This document shows positions 40,611 through 48,172 of a DNA stretch of 48,172 nt, piece by piece (position 1 is the first letter of the stretch; every line of letters starts with the position of its first letter). Position numbers and translations under genes: made by a program. Where the stretch lies: positions 1 to 48,172 of the IMG/VR virus record IMGVR_UViG_3300009173_001511; one strand, written 5' to 3'. This stretch comes from a virus. The notes beneath the pieces were generated by a model. It was not told where the DNA came from and did not search any database. It saw only the letters and a list, made by a program, of their open reading frames with translations.

Positions 40611-41148
40611 AGAGTATTTCCGCTATTCTAAAGTGACCTTTTGCTTTTGGGTGCCCTCTGGGCCCATGCTCATATTCATATACCCAATTTACTACTGCTT
40701 CGTCTGGCCACCCTATAAAATACTTATCATCTACTAATGACTTGAATTCTGAATCACTATCTTGTATGTATTTTTCATTATCAAACCCATTAAACATTAC
40801 GTAGTTAAAACCATACCATTCAAACCATTCTTGCATATCTCTTACTTGTATAAAGTATAAATCAAGTAGATATTGCTTGTCTAATTTGTGTAATACTACG
40901 TCTACTGGAGGATTATCACGAAATCTCCTAAATGTTGTCCATTGTATGATCCAAATTTTAGGTGGGCGAGCAACTTTATTATGATATTCTTTTGTTGTTT
41001 GTATTATACGAGCGTTATCTTGACCGTTTTCACCAAAGTTTACTACGTCTAAATTAAGCATTTGTCCTAAGAGATACGGCCAAGCCTGAGCATATGGTTT
41101 ATCTAATTCATCACCGTATGTAAAACTATCGCCATTGGTAAAAATCAT
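40576..41148 (-). CDS. SGNH-hydrolase-like protein (small)
   Basis: A 190-residue protein. NGDSFTYGDEL (5-15) is block I with Ser, NFGENGQDNARI block II/III-like (Gly, Asn) and HPKAKGHFRIAEILYEN block V with His. All four catalytic positions of the SGNH fold can be placed. It overlaps the carbamoyltransferase by 35 bases. GDSFTYG is shared with the two larger neighbours, so the three are related. Confidence 0.78.
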   Translation of the reverse strand: MIFTNGDSFTYGDELDKPYAQAWPYLLGQMLNLDVVNFGENGQDNARIIQTTKEYHNKVARPPKIWIIQWTTFRRFRDNPPVDVVLHKLDKQYLLDLYFIQVRDMQEWFEWYGFNYVMFNGFDNEKYIQDSDSEFKSLVDDKYFIGWPDEAVVNWVYEYEHGPRGHPKAKGHFRIAEILYENIRRKLRIS

Positions 41149-41377
41149 TTTTATCTACTAACATAGTAATAATCCAACAGCCGCCATCACTAGTTGGTTC
41201 AAACTTTTTTATATAGGAACTTTTCTCTATCCAAAAAGGAAACTCTTTTGCAATTGCCCCTTTACCAGTAATAACTTTTACTTCTTTTTCTTTCTGGTCG
41301 TGCATATCTTTAAGAAATTCTAATGTTTCTATATATGCATCATCTAAAGTATAACCGTGTAAATCTAGTACGTTCAT
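41126..41377 (-). CDS. Smr-domain protein
   Basis: An 83-residue stand-alone Smr domain. VLDLHGYTLDDAYIETLEFL is the LDxHG motif, VKVITGKGAIAKEF the TGKG motif, and SDGGCWIITML the closing strand. Smr domains (MutS2 C-terminus) nick DNA or cleave RNA. It is unexpected between sugar-decoration genes. Overlaps by four and 23 bases tie it into the operon. Confidence 0.85.
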   Translation of the reverse strand: MNVLDLHGYTLDDAYIETLEFLKDMHDQKEKEVKVITGKGAIAKEFPFWIEKSSYIKKFEPTSDGGCWIITMLVDKNDFYQWR

Positions 41378-41550
41378 TTATATATAAAAGGATCTTTCTT
41401 TTTTAATTCCTTTAAACGTTTCCTATATTTTAACTCTCGTTTAAAAGTAAGTATTTTGTTTCTTAACCAACGATAACCTCTACTAGGTGTATACGTTACT
41501 ATTTTTTTTAGTTTTTCTGAATTACTGAATGATTTCTGTGGCTCGTTCAT
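41374..41550 (-). CDS. Small basic protein
   Basis: A 58-residue Lys/Arg-rich protein (NKILTFKRELKYRKRLKELK). ATG 41550 was chosen; ATG 41568 would extend it by six residues into the preceding gene. Composition suggests nucleic-acid binding. It overlaps the Smr gene by four bases. Confidence 0.6.
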   Translation of the reverse strand: MNEPQKSFSNSEKLKKIVTYTPSRGYRWLRNKILTFKRELKYRKRLKELKKKDPFIYK

Positions 41551-42391
41551 ATAACAATTCCGCGGCATCTGTATGTGCCTTTTCTAATGGATGTGAAACT
41601 CCATGCTCATATCCGTTTCCTTTGGCCCAATCCGCGAATCCGTACGGAATGGACATAGTTTCTTTACCACATGCATATTTATGATAGCCAGGAAACCTAT
41701 ACCAATTATAAAATTTTATAGCATCACGTAAATTATTTAAAAATTTATTACCTGGTTCAATGTAAAGAAATCCGTCGTATATAGTAAAATCCATATATGT
41801 ATACATGTATTTAATGTTTCTATTCTCTAAAAAATTTTGTAACAATAGAACACTTTTAAGTGATTTATAAACATCATTTAAGTCATCTGTTATCGTATAA
41901 TGATGTTTAGCAAAATCTACTATACCTAGTTCTTTACGTGTCTTGTATTCATCATGTAATAATCTAGCAAAACTATCTGCGTTTGTGTCACGCATAGAGT
42001 GTTCTTTTATTGCGTTCATGACCCACTTAGATTTAGACTCGTCTTCGGCTGCCTGTGGATATAGATAATACCATGGTGAATCAAAGGGTGCTTTAGAATG
42101 AAAATTCACAGCAATCTCAGATCTACTCCAAGATGCCCACATTACTTGAACGAATATTTCTTCAGGGTTATAACCCAAACGCAATGCTTGATTTACTTTA
42201 TAAATTACATGCCTAGTAATAAAAGAATTACCACGAGCACCACGTCCTGTATTACAATGTTTGTTGGCGCCTAATTTATTTGCTACTAAATTTGCCCAAC
42301 AACATTTACTGGGAGTAAGTTCATTATGGGTGTCACTTAATTCGCTACCATACGTAAAACTATCACCACCTGATATTACTAATGTGATCAT
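41522..42391 (-). CDS. SGNH-hydrolase-like protein, tandem copy A
   Basis: A 289-residue protein starting MITLVISGGDSFTYGSELSD. GDSFTYG is block I, GRGARGNSFITRHV block II (Gly, Asn), and SHPLEKAHTDAAELLYE the C-terminal His block. It is about half identical by eye to the next gene upstream, with a 38-bp exact DNA match in the last block, so it is a tandem duplicate. Overlap with copy B is 29 bases. Confidence 0.78.
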   Translation of the reverse strand: MITLVISGGDSFTYGSELSDTHNELTPSKCCWANLVANKLGANKHCNTGRGARGNSFITRHVIYKVNQALRLGYNPEEIFVQVMWASWSRSEIAVNFHSKAPFDSPWYYLYPQAAEDESKSKWVMNAIKEHSMRDTNADSFARLLHDEYKTRKELGIVDFAKHHYTITDDLNDVYKSLKSVLLLQNFLENRNIKYMYTYMDFTIYDGFLYIEPGNKFLNNLRDAIKFYNWYRFPGYHKYACGKETMSIPYGFADWAKGNGYEHGVSHPLEKAHTDAAELLYERATEIIQ

Positions 42392-43202
42392 ATATTAATT
42401 CCGCGGCATCTGTATGTGCCTTTTCTAATGGATGGGATGTTGCGTATTCATATTTGTTAAATTTTGCCCAATCATCAAAACCAACATACTTGCCATCACT
42501 TGGAAATTTGTACCACTCATCAAATTTAATAAAGTTATGCAAACTATCTGTAAATTTTTCTCTCCAATGGATGTGGCGGCCTTCTGGATGCATGAGCCCG
42601 TTCATTACATGTTTATTTACATATGTAAACATATACCTAATGCTGTTATAATCAAGTAACTCTTGTAATGATAAAATTTCTGAAAGTGAAGTATATGTAT
42701 CATGTAAATCACTTACAATTCTATAATATGCTTTTGCATAATCTACTAGTCCTAAGTCTTTATTAATTAAATATCGTTCATGCATTGCATCGCGTGATTC
42801 TTTCCAATTTTGAGTTTTTACATGTATATTTTTAAACCAATCTGATTCAGACTCATCTCCACATACATAAGGATCAATAGAAAACCATGGAGAGTCTAAT
42901 CTTTGTGTATTACAATTTATAGCAATTTCTTGTCTTGCAACAAACGTCCACATTACTTGTACAAATATTTCTTCAGGTTTATACTCATGCTTTAACGCTT
43001 GATGTACTGTATTAATAACATGTCTTACAATAAAACTATTACTCCTACCTGACATTGCAGTATTAATATGTTTAGCATTAAACTTATTTGCAACTAGCTG
43101 TGCCCAACTTCCTGGACTTGGAGTATTATAAGCAGCTGGCCAGGATGTTAATTCACTTCCATATGTAAAACTATCTCCACCTGAAATTACTAACTTAATC
43201 AC
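42363..43202 (-). CDS. SGNH-hydrolase-like protein, tandem copy B
   Basis: A 279-residue paralog of copy A, starting at GTG 43202 with IKLVISGGDSFTYGSEL. Block II is AMSGRSNSFIVRHV and the C-terminal block SHPLEKAHTDAAELIYD. EEIFVQVMWTF (copy A: EEIFVQVMWAS) and other stretches are shared. The GTG start overlaps the previous gene by eight bases. Possibly an O-acyl transferase or esterase of sugars; substrate unknown. Confidence 0.78.
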   Translation of the reverse strand: MIKLVISGGDSFTYGSELTSWPAAYNTPSPGSWAQLVANKFNAKHINTAMSGRSNSFIVRHVINTVHQALKHEYKPEEIFVQVMWTFVARQEIAINCNTQRLDSPWFSIDPYVCGDESESDWFKNIHVKTQNWKESRDAMHERYLINKDLGLVDYAKAYYRIVSDLHDTYTSLSEILSLQELLDYNSIRYMFTYVNKHVMNGLMHPEGRHIHWREKFTDSLHNFIKFDEWYKFPSDGKYVGFDDWAKFNKYEYATSHPLEKAHTDAAELIYDHISNIRW

Positions 43203-44295
43203 TCATCGCCTCTATTGACATACGCACAAATTCATCATCATACCAACGGTAATTCCACTCTGCATATGCGTCTGATGTTTTCATGCTTTGTACATCTAAA
43301 AAGTTATTTAAAATATACCAAACAATTGGAGTATTATCCGTGTTAAAGGAACGCTCTAAGTCAACCTGTCCTACCTTTGGATGACCTAATGTTAATGAAG
43401 GGTCATCTGGATCTAAATTATTACTGCGTAACCAATTACAAAATTCATTTAGTTTTCGCCCTCTCCATTCATGCTCCGAAAAATGTTCATTAGGCGACCA
43501 ATTTATGTCAAAATCGCCGGCGGCTTTAGTTTGTGTGTATAAGGCAGTTGTAATCTCTCCCAGTAAGCCGGGTTCACCTCCTTCATCATTGAATACTTCC
43601 CAGTGAGTTTTACCTACTGCTTTATTAACACCTACGTATACACCGCCGAAGTTTTTTGTTAGTGCGTGGACACCAAACTCTGTAAAGTCCTCGTCACTAT
43701 CAAGGTTGAACCTAGGAGCGTTTAGCCAACACATTAATTGCGACTTTTGCATCCACTCTGGTGCTTGGACTAATTTCCGATTGCTCAGTGCCCACGTCTC
43801 AAATTCATGACATAATAAGTTTAATTGCCTAATATAGTATTTTGTTTCTTTGTTTGCTTGCCAATAATAAGGTGTCATTGATGTTTTAGCATCACCAGTA
43901 TCATGTCCTTGCAAGTCTTCAAACCATCTGTGTAGTAAATTAAACCTTTCGTGGTTAACCATTAGTCCAGGTTTATCTATTCCAACGTCTCCATACTCAA
44001 TACAATTTTGTAAATTGTATTCATCTGTTTCTATTTTGTAATCTATGTTACTATGTTCATTTATAAACTTAATTGTATTGTTAACTTCATTTAAAATTAC
44101 TTCGCCATCCCTTTGGCCAAATATAAACCCCATGAAGCAATAGTTTTTTTCTAGTATTAACTTTTGATTAAGGATATCATTTAATGCTGTTAACCATTTG
44201 CGTCCTAAACTTGTGTCATAAACATCTATGTACACTTCCATTGTACTAAAGTCATCACTGCGTAACCGCATTGTAATTTTATCAAGTATTTTCAT
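43195..44295 (-). CDS. Conserved marine phage protein, unknown
   Basis: A 366-residue protein. KNYCFMGFIFG, ETKYYIRQLNLLCHEFETWA, LMCWLNAPRF and DPSLTLGHPKVGQVDLERSF form a pattern I recall in uncharacterised proteins of marine T4-like phages and environmental sequences. No catalytic signature could be named. It overlaps yqeY by 14 bases and copy B by eight. Confidence 0.75.
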   Translation of the reverse strand: MKILDKITMRLRSDDFSTMEVYIDVYDTSLGRKWLTALNDILNQKLILEKNYCFMGFIFGQRDGEVILNEVNNTIKFINEHSNIDYKIETDEYNLQNCIEYGDVGIDKPGLMVNHERFNLLHRWFEDLQGHDTGDAKTSMTPYYWQANKETKYYIRQLNLLCHEFETWALSNRKLVQAPEWMQKSQLMCWLNAPRFNLDSDEDFTEFGVHALTKNFGGVYVGVNKAVGKTHWEVFNDEGGEPGLLGEITTALYTQTKAAGDFDINWSPNEHFSEHEWRGRKLNEFCNWLRSNNLDPDDPSLTLGHPKVGQVDLERSFNTDNTPIVWYILNNFLDVQSMKTSDAYAEWNYRWYDDEFVRMSIEAMSD

Positions 44296-44731
44296 TTAAC
44301 TTTTTCCTGATTTTGGCACTAACTAAACCCATGTCTACCTTTCCTTGCCCTTTAGGTTTTATCCAACCCATTACTTTACCCATCTCTTTAATTGTTTTTA
44401 CCAGCGTTGCCTCAAAGGCTTCGTCTATTAACGCATCTACTTCTGCTTCAGTTAATTGTTCAGGCAAATATTCCTCTATTACTACTAACATTGCTTCTTC
44501 TTTATCAACAAGGTCTTGCCTATTACCCTTTGCAAATTGTTCAATGGAGTCTTTCCCTTGCTTTACCATCTTTTCTATGACACTTACTACACCTGCTTCG
44601 TCTAACTCAGCACGATCATCAACTTCACGCCTTTGAATTGCGGCACGAACCAAACGAATAGCTTGAAGACGGTCTTTATCTTTAGACCGCATAGCGTCTT
44701 TCATGTCTTTCAATATTTGATCTTTAAGCAT
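44282..44731 (-). CDS. yqeY: GatB/YqeY domain protein
   Basis: A 149-residue YqeY-like protein. MLKDQILKDMKDAMRSKDKD and LQAIRLVRAAIQRREVDDRA are the family's N-terminal helices; EEYLPEQLTEAEV and GKVMGWIKPKGQGKVDMGLV the C-terminal ones. YqeY is related to the tail of the GatB amidotransferase subunit and is a small tRNA-linked protein of bacteria. ATG 44731 was preferred to a TTG at 44746. It is the first gene of the 12.9-kb overlapping operon; a small hairpin (TTTCCA/TGGAAA) lies over its leader. Confidence 0.93.
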   Translation of the reverse strand: MLKDQILKDMKDAMRSKDKDRLQAIRLVRAAIQRREVDDRAELDEAGVVSVIEKMVKQGKDSIEQFAKGNRQDLVDKEEAMLVVIEEYLPEQLTEAEVDALIDEAFEATLVKTIKEMGKVMGWIKPKGQGKVDMGLVSAKIRKKLNENT

Positions 44732-44792
44732 TTTATTGATTTCCAATTTTTAATGGAAACGAAATTCCTTTCACCCTATAGGAAAAATTTTT

Positions 44793-45278
44793 TTAGTAAC
44801 GCGGACCAGGTCCAGTGGGAATTTCTCTGTCATTAGCATATTCTCTCGCTTGTTCCGTATACGAAAGTTCTACACCTACTAAATCTAGTATACGTTTCGA
44901 CAAATACGCGGCGTTTATTGCACCAGCTTTACCAATCGACATACATGCAACCGGTACACCCTTAGGCATTTGCGATATAGACAGTAACGAATCCATTCCA
45001 TTCAACTCCGATGTCATTGGAACTCCAATAACCGGTAACGAAGTATAAGCGGCACACACGCCAGGCAATGCAGCCGCCATTCCAGCCGCGGCGATAATTA
45101 TTTTATTGCCACGACCCTCGGCCGACACTACCCAATCTTTAACTTTATCCGGATCCCTATGCGCCGATGCTACAATTATGTCAAAGGGTATGCCTTCTTC
45201 CTCTAAAACCTCTACACATGCTTGCATAGTCGATGAATCGGATGCCGAACCCATGATGATTCCTACTAATCCTGCCAT
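44793..45278 (-). CDS. purE: N5-carboxyaminoimidazole ribonucleotide mutase
   Basis: A 161-residue PurE. IMGSASDSS (8-16) binds the phosphate and ASAHRDPDKV (37-46) is the catalytic loop, with Asp where many class I enzymes have Thr (SAHRTP). AAAGMAAALPGVCAAYTSLPVIGVP matches the core. AGGAGG before the ATG is strong. It overlaps purC by 13 bases. Confidence 0.95.
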   Translation of the reverse strand: MAGLVGIIMGSASDSSTMQACVEVLEEEGIPFDIIVASAHRDPDKVKDWVVSAEGRGNKIIIAAAGMAAALPGVCAAYTSLPVIGVPMTSELNGMDSLLSISQMPKGVPVACMSIGKAGAINAAYLSKRILDLVGVELSYTEQAREYANDREIPTGPGPRY

Positions 45279-46006
45279 GACATTAACCTCCTCTTAACTT
45301 CTTTATACCCGGCAAGTAAGTCACCAGTGTCAAACCTAAATAAATCTTTGTCAAACGACTGCATAGTAGTGACATCCCAAAGACGCATCGTGTCTGGACA
45401 TATTTCATCACACAAAACTATGTCACCAGTACTGTTTTCACCGAACTCCAACTTGAAATCCACTAGTACTAACCCAATCGATAAGAATATTGCACGTAAG
45501 TACTTGTTAATATCTTCGGTTAGTAAGGTCATTATGGTTAATTTGTCATCCATCTCAGAAGATTCTGGATCTAAAGCAACGATCGCTTCCCATGCTATAG
45601 GAGGATCACCTAAATCATCATCTTTTACACAGTATTCAATGACAGACTGTTGTAATTTAGTTCCATTCTTAAGACCATACCGTTTACAAAACGTTCCAGC
45701 TGCTATATTTCGTACGATAACCTCGATTGGAACTACTTTTACAAGGTCTACGACTATCTCTCTATCACTGATTCTTTCTTTGAAGTGGGTTGGTGTGCCT
45801 AAGCCCTGAATCACGCCCAGAAGCACGTCTGATATCCAACAATTCAACGCTCCTTTACCCTCGAATTGGCTCTTCTTCTCAGCGTTAAACGCGGTGGCGT
45901 CATCTTTGAAGTACATAATGCATTGGTTACGGAACTGTTGCCCTTCAATTGAGTAAATCTTCTTAGCCTTGCCTTCGTATAGCATATCCTTAGCAATATA
46001 TTTCAT
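45266..46006 (-). CDS. purC: SAICAR synthetase
   Basis: A 246-residue PurC, close to the bacterial length of about 237. [11 protein letters not shown] is the ATP-binding start, [20 protein letters not shown] the CAIR site, and [11 protein letters not shown] and [10 protein letters not shown] the metal/ATP strands. It condenses CAIR with aspartate. Coupling to purE puts steps six and seven of purine synthesis in one unit. Its ATG overlaps the L31 stop. Confidence 0.96.
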   Translation of the reverse strand: MKYIAKDMLYEGKAKKIYSIEGQQFRNQCIMYFKDDATAFNAEKKSQFEGKGALNCWISDVLLGVIQGLGTPTHFKERISDREIVVDLVKVVPIEVIVRNIAAGTFCKRYGLKNGTKLQQSVIEYCVKDDDLGDPPIAWEAIVALDPESSEMDDKLTIMTLLTEDINKYLRAIFLSIGLVLVDFKLEFGENSTGDIVLCDEICPDTMRLWDVTTMQSFDKDLFRFDTGDLLAGYKEVKRRLMSWQD

Positions 46007-46218
46007 TTTGTTGATCCTCCTTTACCATACTTTGCGTGGAACTTACCGACACGCCCTTCTGTATTAACTCTACCTTGTTTGCCTGTATAGAATGGATGAC
46101 ATTTGGAGCATACCTCAACGTGTAAGTCTTTACTCAGTGTAGATCGCGTCTCAAACATTTCGCCACAATGACAAATTACCTTTATTGATTCGTATTTTGG
46201 ATGTATATCCTTTTTCAT
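46003..46218 (-). CDS. rpmE: Ribosomal protein bL31, zinc-binding type
   Basis: A 71-residue L31. C16, C18, C37 and C40 give the zinc (C+) form; [20 protein letters not shown] is almost invariant in the family. AAAGGAG five bases before ATG 46218 fixes the start; an upstream extension to 46287 has no support. Phage copies of ribosomal proteins may replace or compete with the host protein on ribosomes. It is coupled to purC by ATGA. Confidence 0.94.
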   Translation of the reverse strand: MKKDIHPKYESIKVICHCGEMFETRSTLSKDLHVEVCSKCHPFYTGKQGRVNTEGRVGKFHAKYGKGGSTK

Positions 46219-46261
46219 GTTAACTCCTTTGTTGATTTTAAAGTTTTCCCGGGCGTATTCT

Positions 46262-46366
46262 TTACTCTGTATACCATAGCGACACAATGTTTGTCATTAT
46301 GGTTTTACTATGCCAACCGTTCACCCCGTAAGGTCGAATAGATTGGGCCCTGTCGTTATGATTCAT
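46262..46366 (-). CDS. Possible 34-residue peptide
   Basis: A short frame starts at ATG 46366, one base after the MoaD-like stop, and ends at 46262 between that gene and rpmE. It begins [15 protein letters not shown]. No motif; partly overlaps a possible promoter for rpmE. Real translation is doubtful. Confidence 0.25.
   Translation of the reverse strand: MNHNDRAQSIRPYGVNGWHSKTIMTNIVSLWYTE
46268..46297 (-). promoter_or_regulatory. Possible promoter for rpmE-purC-purE
   Basis: On the minus strand ATGACA (46297-46292), an 18-base spacer and TATACA (46273-46268) resemble a sigma-70 promoter about 50 bases before the rpmE start. The spacer is slightly long and the boxes imperfect. Confidence 0.4.
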
Positions 46367-46367
46367 T

Positions 46368-46601
46368 CTATCCACCTTCTATTAATGGCATTATACAAAT
46401 GTCTTCGTCTGTTATAGTTTTATTATAGTCGCCATTATACAAAACATGGTTTACTGCTATAGTCGACTGTTCCCACTTACCACATGGATATGATTCTTCT
46501 AACATTTTCAATAATTCTCTCAGAGTGTGTGGGCGTTGGCTTAGAATTATTTCATTCTTACCAGCGATTTGTGCCCATTCTCCCATCAATTTAATAACCA
46601 T
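46368..46601 (-). CDS. MoaD/ThiS-like ubiquitin-fold protein
   Basis: A 77-residue beta-grasp protein that ends in Gly-Gly. The pattern TLRELLKMLEESYP, then IAVNHVLYNGDYNKTITDED and ICIMPLIEGG, follows MoaD/ThiS sulfur carriers, whose C-terminal GG is adenylated and thiolated or conjugated. No E1-like MoeB/ThiF or JAB protease partner is in the window. It could use host enzymes. Lies between glnA and rpmE. Confidence 0.82.
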   Translation of the reverse strand: MVIKLMGEWAQIAGKNEIILSQRPHTLRELLKMLEESYPCGKWEQSTIAVNHVLYNGDYNKTITDEDICIMPLIEGG

Positions 46602-46649
46602 TAATTACCCGACGGAAAGTAAGGGAATTTTTTGGGTGTATTCGTACAA

Positions 46650-47705
46650 TCACCGTTCGTCATATAGTGATCCAGACTTCTGTCCATTGGTAATATCTTC
46701 ACATGTGTTCACAATGTGCTTAATTATACGATATGGATCAGCGTTACCGGCTGGCCTTCTATCTTCTAAGTAACCATGCCAATTATTTTGTGTAGTATAA
46801 ATTGGAATTCGTATACTTGCACCACGGTCACTAACACCATAACTAAATTCGTCTATAGATTGTGTCTCATGTAACCCTGTTAACCGTTGGTCATTGTCTG
46901 AACCATATTCTTTTATACCGATTGCGTGAACTTTACCTAACGCTTCACACATATTGTTCATCATGTCTTCGGTACCGTGACATCTCATGTTGTTATTAGA
47001 GAAATTTGTGTGCATACCTGTACCGTTCCAATCACCTTTGACTGGTTTAGGTGCAAGGTTAATACTAACGCCATGTTTTTCTGCAATCTTAATTAATATA
47101 TAACGCGCCATCCATAAATCATCACCGGCTTTAACACCTTTTCCTAAAACTTGGAACTCCCATTGCCCTAAAGCAACCTCGGCGTTGGTTCCAGTTATTC
47201 CAATTTCGGCATTCATACAAGCTTCGGTATGGCGGTCAACTATTTCTCTACCTACAACGTTATCGGATCCTACTCCACAGTAGTAATCACCTTGCGCTCT
47301 TGGCTCTCCTTCTTTTGGCCACCCTAGTGGACGCCCATCTTGGTACATAAAGTACTCTTGCTCAAAGCCAAACCACCATTCTTCACTGATGTTTTTAATT
47401 ACATTGCGAGTGTTAGTACTGTGTGGATTGTTTTCTGCGTCTAATACTTCGCACATAACATAAGTTGCACTCATGTCTTCACCTGATACACGCCTTGTTG
47501 CGTCTGGTCGTATACGGTCAAGCATATAGTACTGTGAAACAGGATTTAATATGCAGTCAGATTTTTTACCTTCGGCTTGTTGCGTGGATGAACCGTCAAA
47601 CGACCATCTTACTGCGTTGTTATCTATTTTTACTTTACTTCTTAAGGAAGGTTCTGGCTGGTAACCATCTAACCAAACGTACTCAAACTTTTTTCCATGA
47701 TTCAT
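46650..47705 (-). CDS. glnA: Glutamine synthetase, type II
   Basis: A 351-residue GSII (eukaryotic and alphaproteobacterial GlnII size, not the 470 of GSI). RWSFDGSSTQQAEGKKSD (33-50) is the beta-grasp signature, WWFGFEQEYFM (110-120) has the metal-binding Glu pair and GDWNGTGMHTNFS the ATP/glutamate site. It makes glutamine from glutamate and ammonia; glutamine is nitrogen donor for purine and carbamoyl-phosphate synthesis. GGAGG before ATG 47705 fixes the start. No GSI adenylylation loop, so host GlnE control would not act. Confidence 0.93.
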   Translation of the reverse strand: MNHGKKFEYVWLDGYQPEPSLRSKVKIDNNAVRWSFDGSSTQQAEGKKSDCILNPVSQYYMLDRIRPDATRRVSGEDMSATYVMCEVLDAENNPHSTNTRNVIKNISEEWWFGFEQEYFMYQDGRPLGWPKEGEPRAQGDYYCGVGSDNVVGREIVDRHTEACMNAEIGITGTNAEVALGQWEFQVLGKGVKAGDDLWMARYILIKIAEKHGVSINLAPKPVKGDWNGTGMHTNFSNNNMRCHGTEDMMNNMCEALGKVHAIGIKEYGSDNDQRLTGLHETQSIDEFSYGVSDRGASIRIPIYTTQNNWHGYLEDRRPAGNADPYRIIKHIVNTCEDITNGQKSGSLYDER

Positions 47706-48172
47706 ATATTCCTCCACCATGTTAATAATTGATCTTTAAGTATATCTTCTATAGTAAACGAATCGTTCCGTATTTTTTCTATCTTAAGTAACTGTTCTTT
47801 ACCACGTCTAAGGCCTTCTTCATACTCATTGGGCCAAAGCATTTCAAAATTTGGCCGTTCTTTTAAACTTATTAAAAGATCGACTATACTACGTTGCTTC
47901 CACGTTGGATCTTTACAGTGTTCTAACAGTTCGTCTATAAAACTATTTAGTAATTGGCGCGGTAGGCACAATGGACTCATGATTATATCGGGTGTGAACG
48001 CAAAGGTAACCTTTGATAGTAACATTGTGTCAAGCTCTTTTGTTAAATCGAACATATTTTTAACTTCATATAGGCCTGGCAACGTTAGTGTAAAGTCTAA
48101 ACGCATTTGGTACGGATGATTTTCATGCGTCTGGCCGAGTTTATAATATTCTAAGAACTTATTATAATCTAA
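47702..48172 (-). CDS. Unknown protein, N-terminus beyond window edge
   Basis: The frame is open from the window edge (48172) to a stop at 47702, giving 156 residues. An ATG at 48106 exists, but the 22 codons before it (LDYNKFLEYYKLGQTHENHP...) read as protein, so the gene likely starts outside. Mostly helical, with SFIDELLEHCKDPTWKQRS and MLWPNEYEEGLRRGKEQLL. No family recognised. Overlaps the glnA start by four bases. Confidence 0.72.
   Translation of the reverse strand, partial: LDYNKFLEYYKLGQTHENHPYQMRLDFTLTLPGLYEVKNMFDLTKELDTMLLSKVTFAFTPDIIMSPLCLPRQLLNSFIDELLEHCKDPTWKQRSIVDLLISLKERPNFEMLWPNEYEEGLRRGKEQLLKIEKIRNDSFTIEDILKDQLLTWWRNI

Noticed and set aside
46219-46287. Upstream extension of the L31 reading frame
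   Set aside because: AAAGGAG five bases before ATG 46218 and the family start MKKDIHP make the longer form unlikely.
1-48172. A bacterial chromosome fragment, given rpmE, yqeY, glnA and pur genes
   Set aside because: T4 gp4-like, RNase H-like, homing nucleases, late-promoter octamer and dozens of tiny coupled genes fit a phage; no bacterial operon context is kept.
1-48172. tRNA or rRNA genes
   Set aside because: I looked in the intergenic spaces, all under about 180 bases, and saw no cloverleaf or rRNA-like segment; a covariance search was not possible.

Overview
The window looks like a piece of a marine T4-like myovirus (contractile-tailed phage) genome that is rich in auxiliary metabolic genes. 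The evidence is an AT-rich sequence with very tight gene packing (ATGA and TAATG overlaps nearly everywhere), a T4 gp4-type head-completion nuclease, a T4 RNase H-like flap nuclease, a T4 late-promoter octamer, HNH and GIY-YIG endonucleases, ThyX, and many small proteins resembling conserved hypotheticals of T4-like marine phages. No rRNA, tRNA, CRISPR array or bacterial housekeeping operon was seen. The FdxA-type ferredoxin and GrxD-like glutaredoxin look proteobacterial, which fits an alphaproteobacterial host, but that is inference. All family calls come from reading motifs; no database was searched.

Layout. 1-13982 (+): glutaredoxin end, ferredoxin, small phage genes, cupin, glycosyltransferase, then FolE, phosphoribosyltransferase, QueD, amidinotransferase-like and QueE (7-deazaguanine precursor genes), then small phage genes, a separately promoted tiny membrane protein, flap nuclease, PurN, YciA-like thioesterase, gp4 and more small phage genes. 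14056-17256 (+): promoter-driven block of small genes with GIY-YIG and HAD-phosphatase proteins, ending in a strong terminator. 17370-20163: HNH gene followed by an opposite-strand cassette (sulfotransferase-like, amidinotransferase, unknown). 20220-25483 (+): two more promoters, MoxR ATPase plus metallopeptidase/VWA protein, a secreted FG-GAP/barrel-like protein and a terminator. 25415-31862 (+, one minus gene): methylase-like protein, phosphomannomutase, membrane and phage-conserved proteins, ThyX, sugar epimerase. 31859-44731 (-): thirteen overlapping genes. 44793-48172 (-): PurE, PurC, ribosomal protein L31, MoaD-like protein, type II glutamine synthetase, edge-truncated gene.

How the genes work together. 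PurN, PurE, PurC, ThyX and glutamine synthetase would support nucleotide supply. FolE, QueD and QueE would make a 7-deazaguanine precursor. Glutaredoxin and ferredoxin could serve the two radical-SAM enzymes. YqeY and L31 touch the translation machinery.

The most striking part is the 12.9-kb minus-strand operon: a NodU/CmcH carbamoyltransferase, four SGNH-like proteins, a sulfotransferase-like protein, an 1139-residue array of eleven glycosyltransferase-like modules, a radical-SAM enzyme and a DegT aminotransferase. It looks like a decoration pathway for a glycan or nucleotide and is the best candidate for an undescribed system. A second candidate is a conserved early-promoter architecture with a duplicated 11-bp upstream element.
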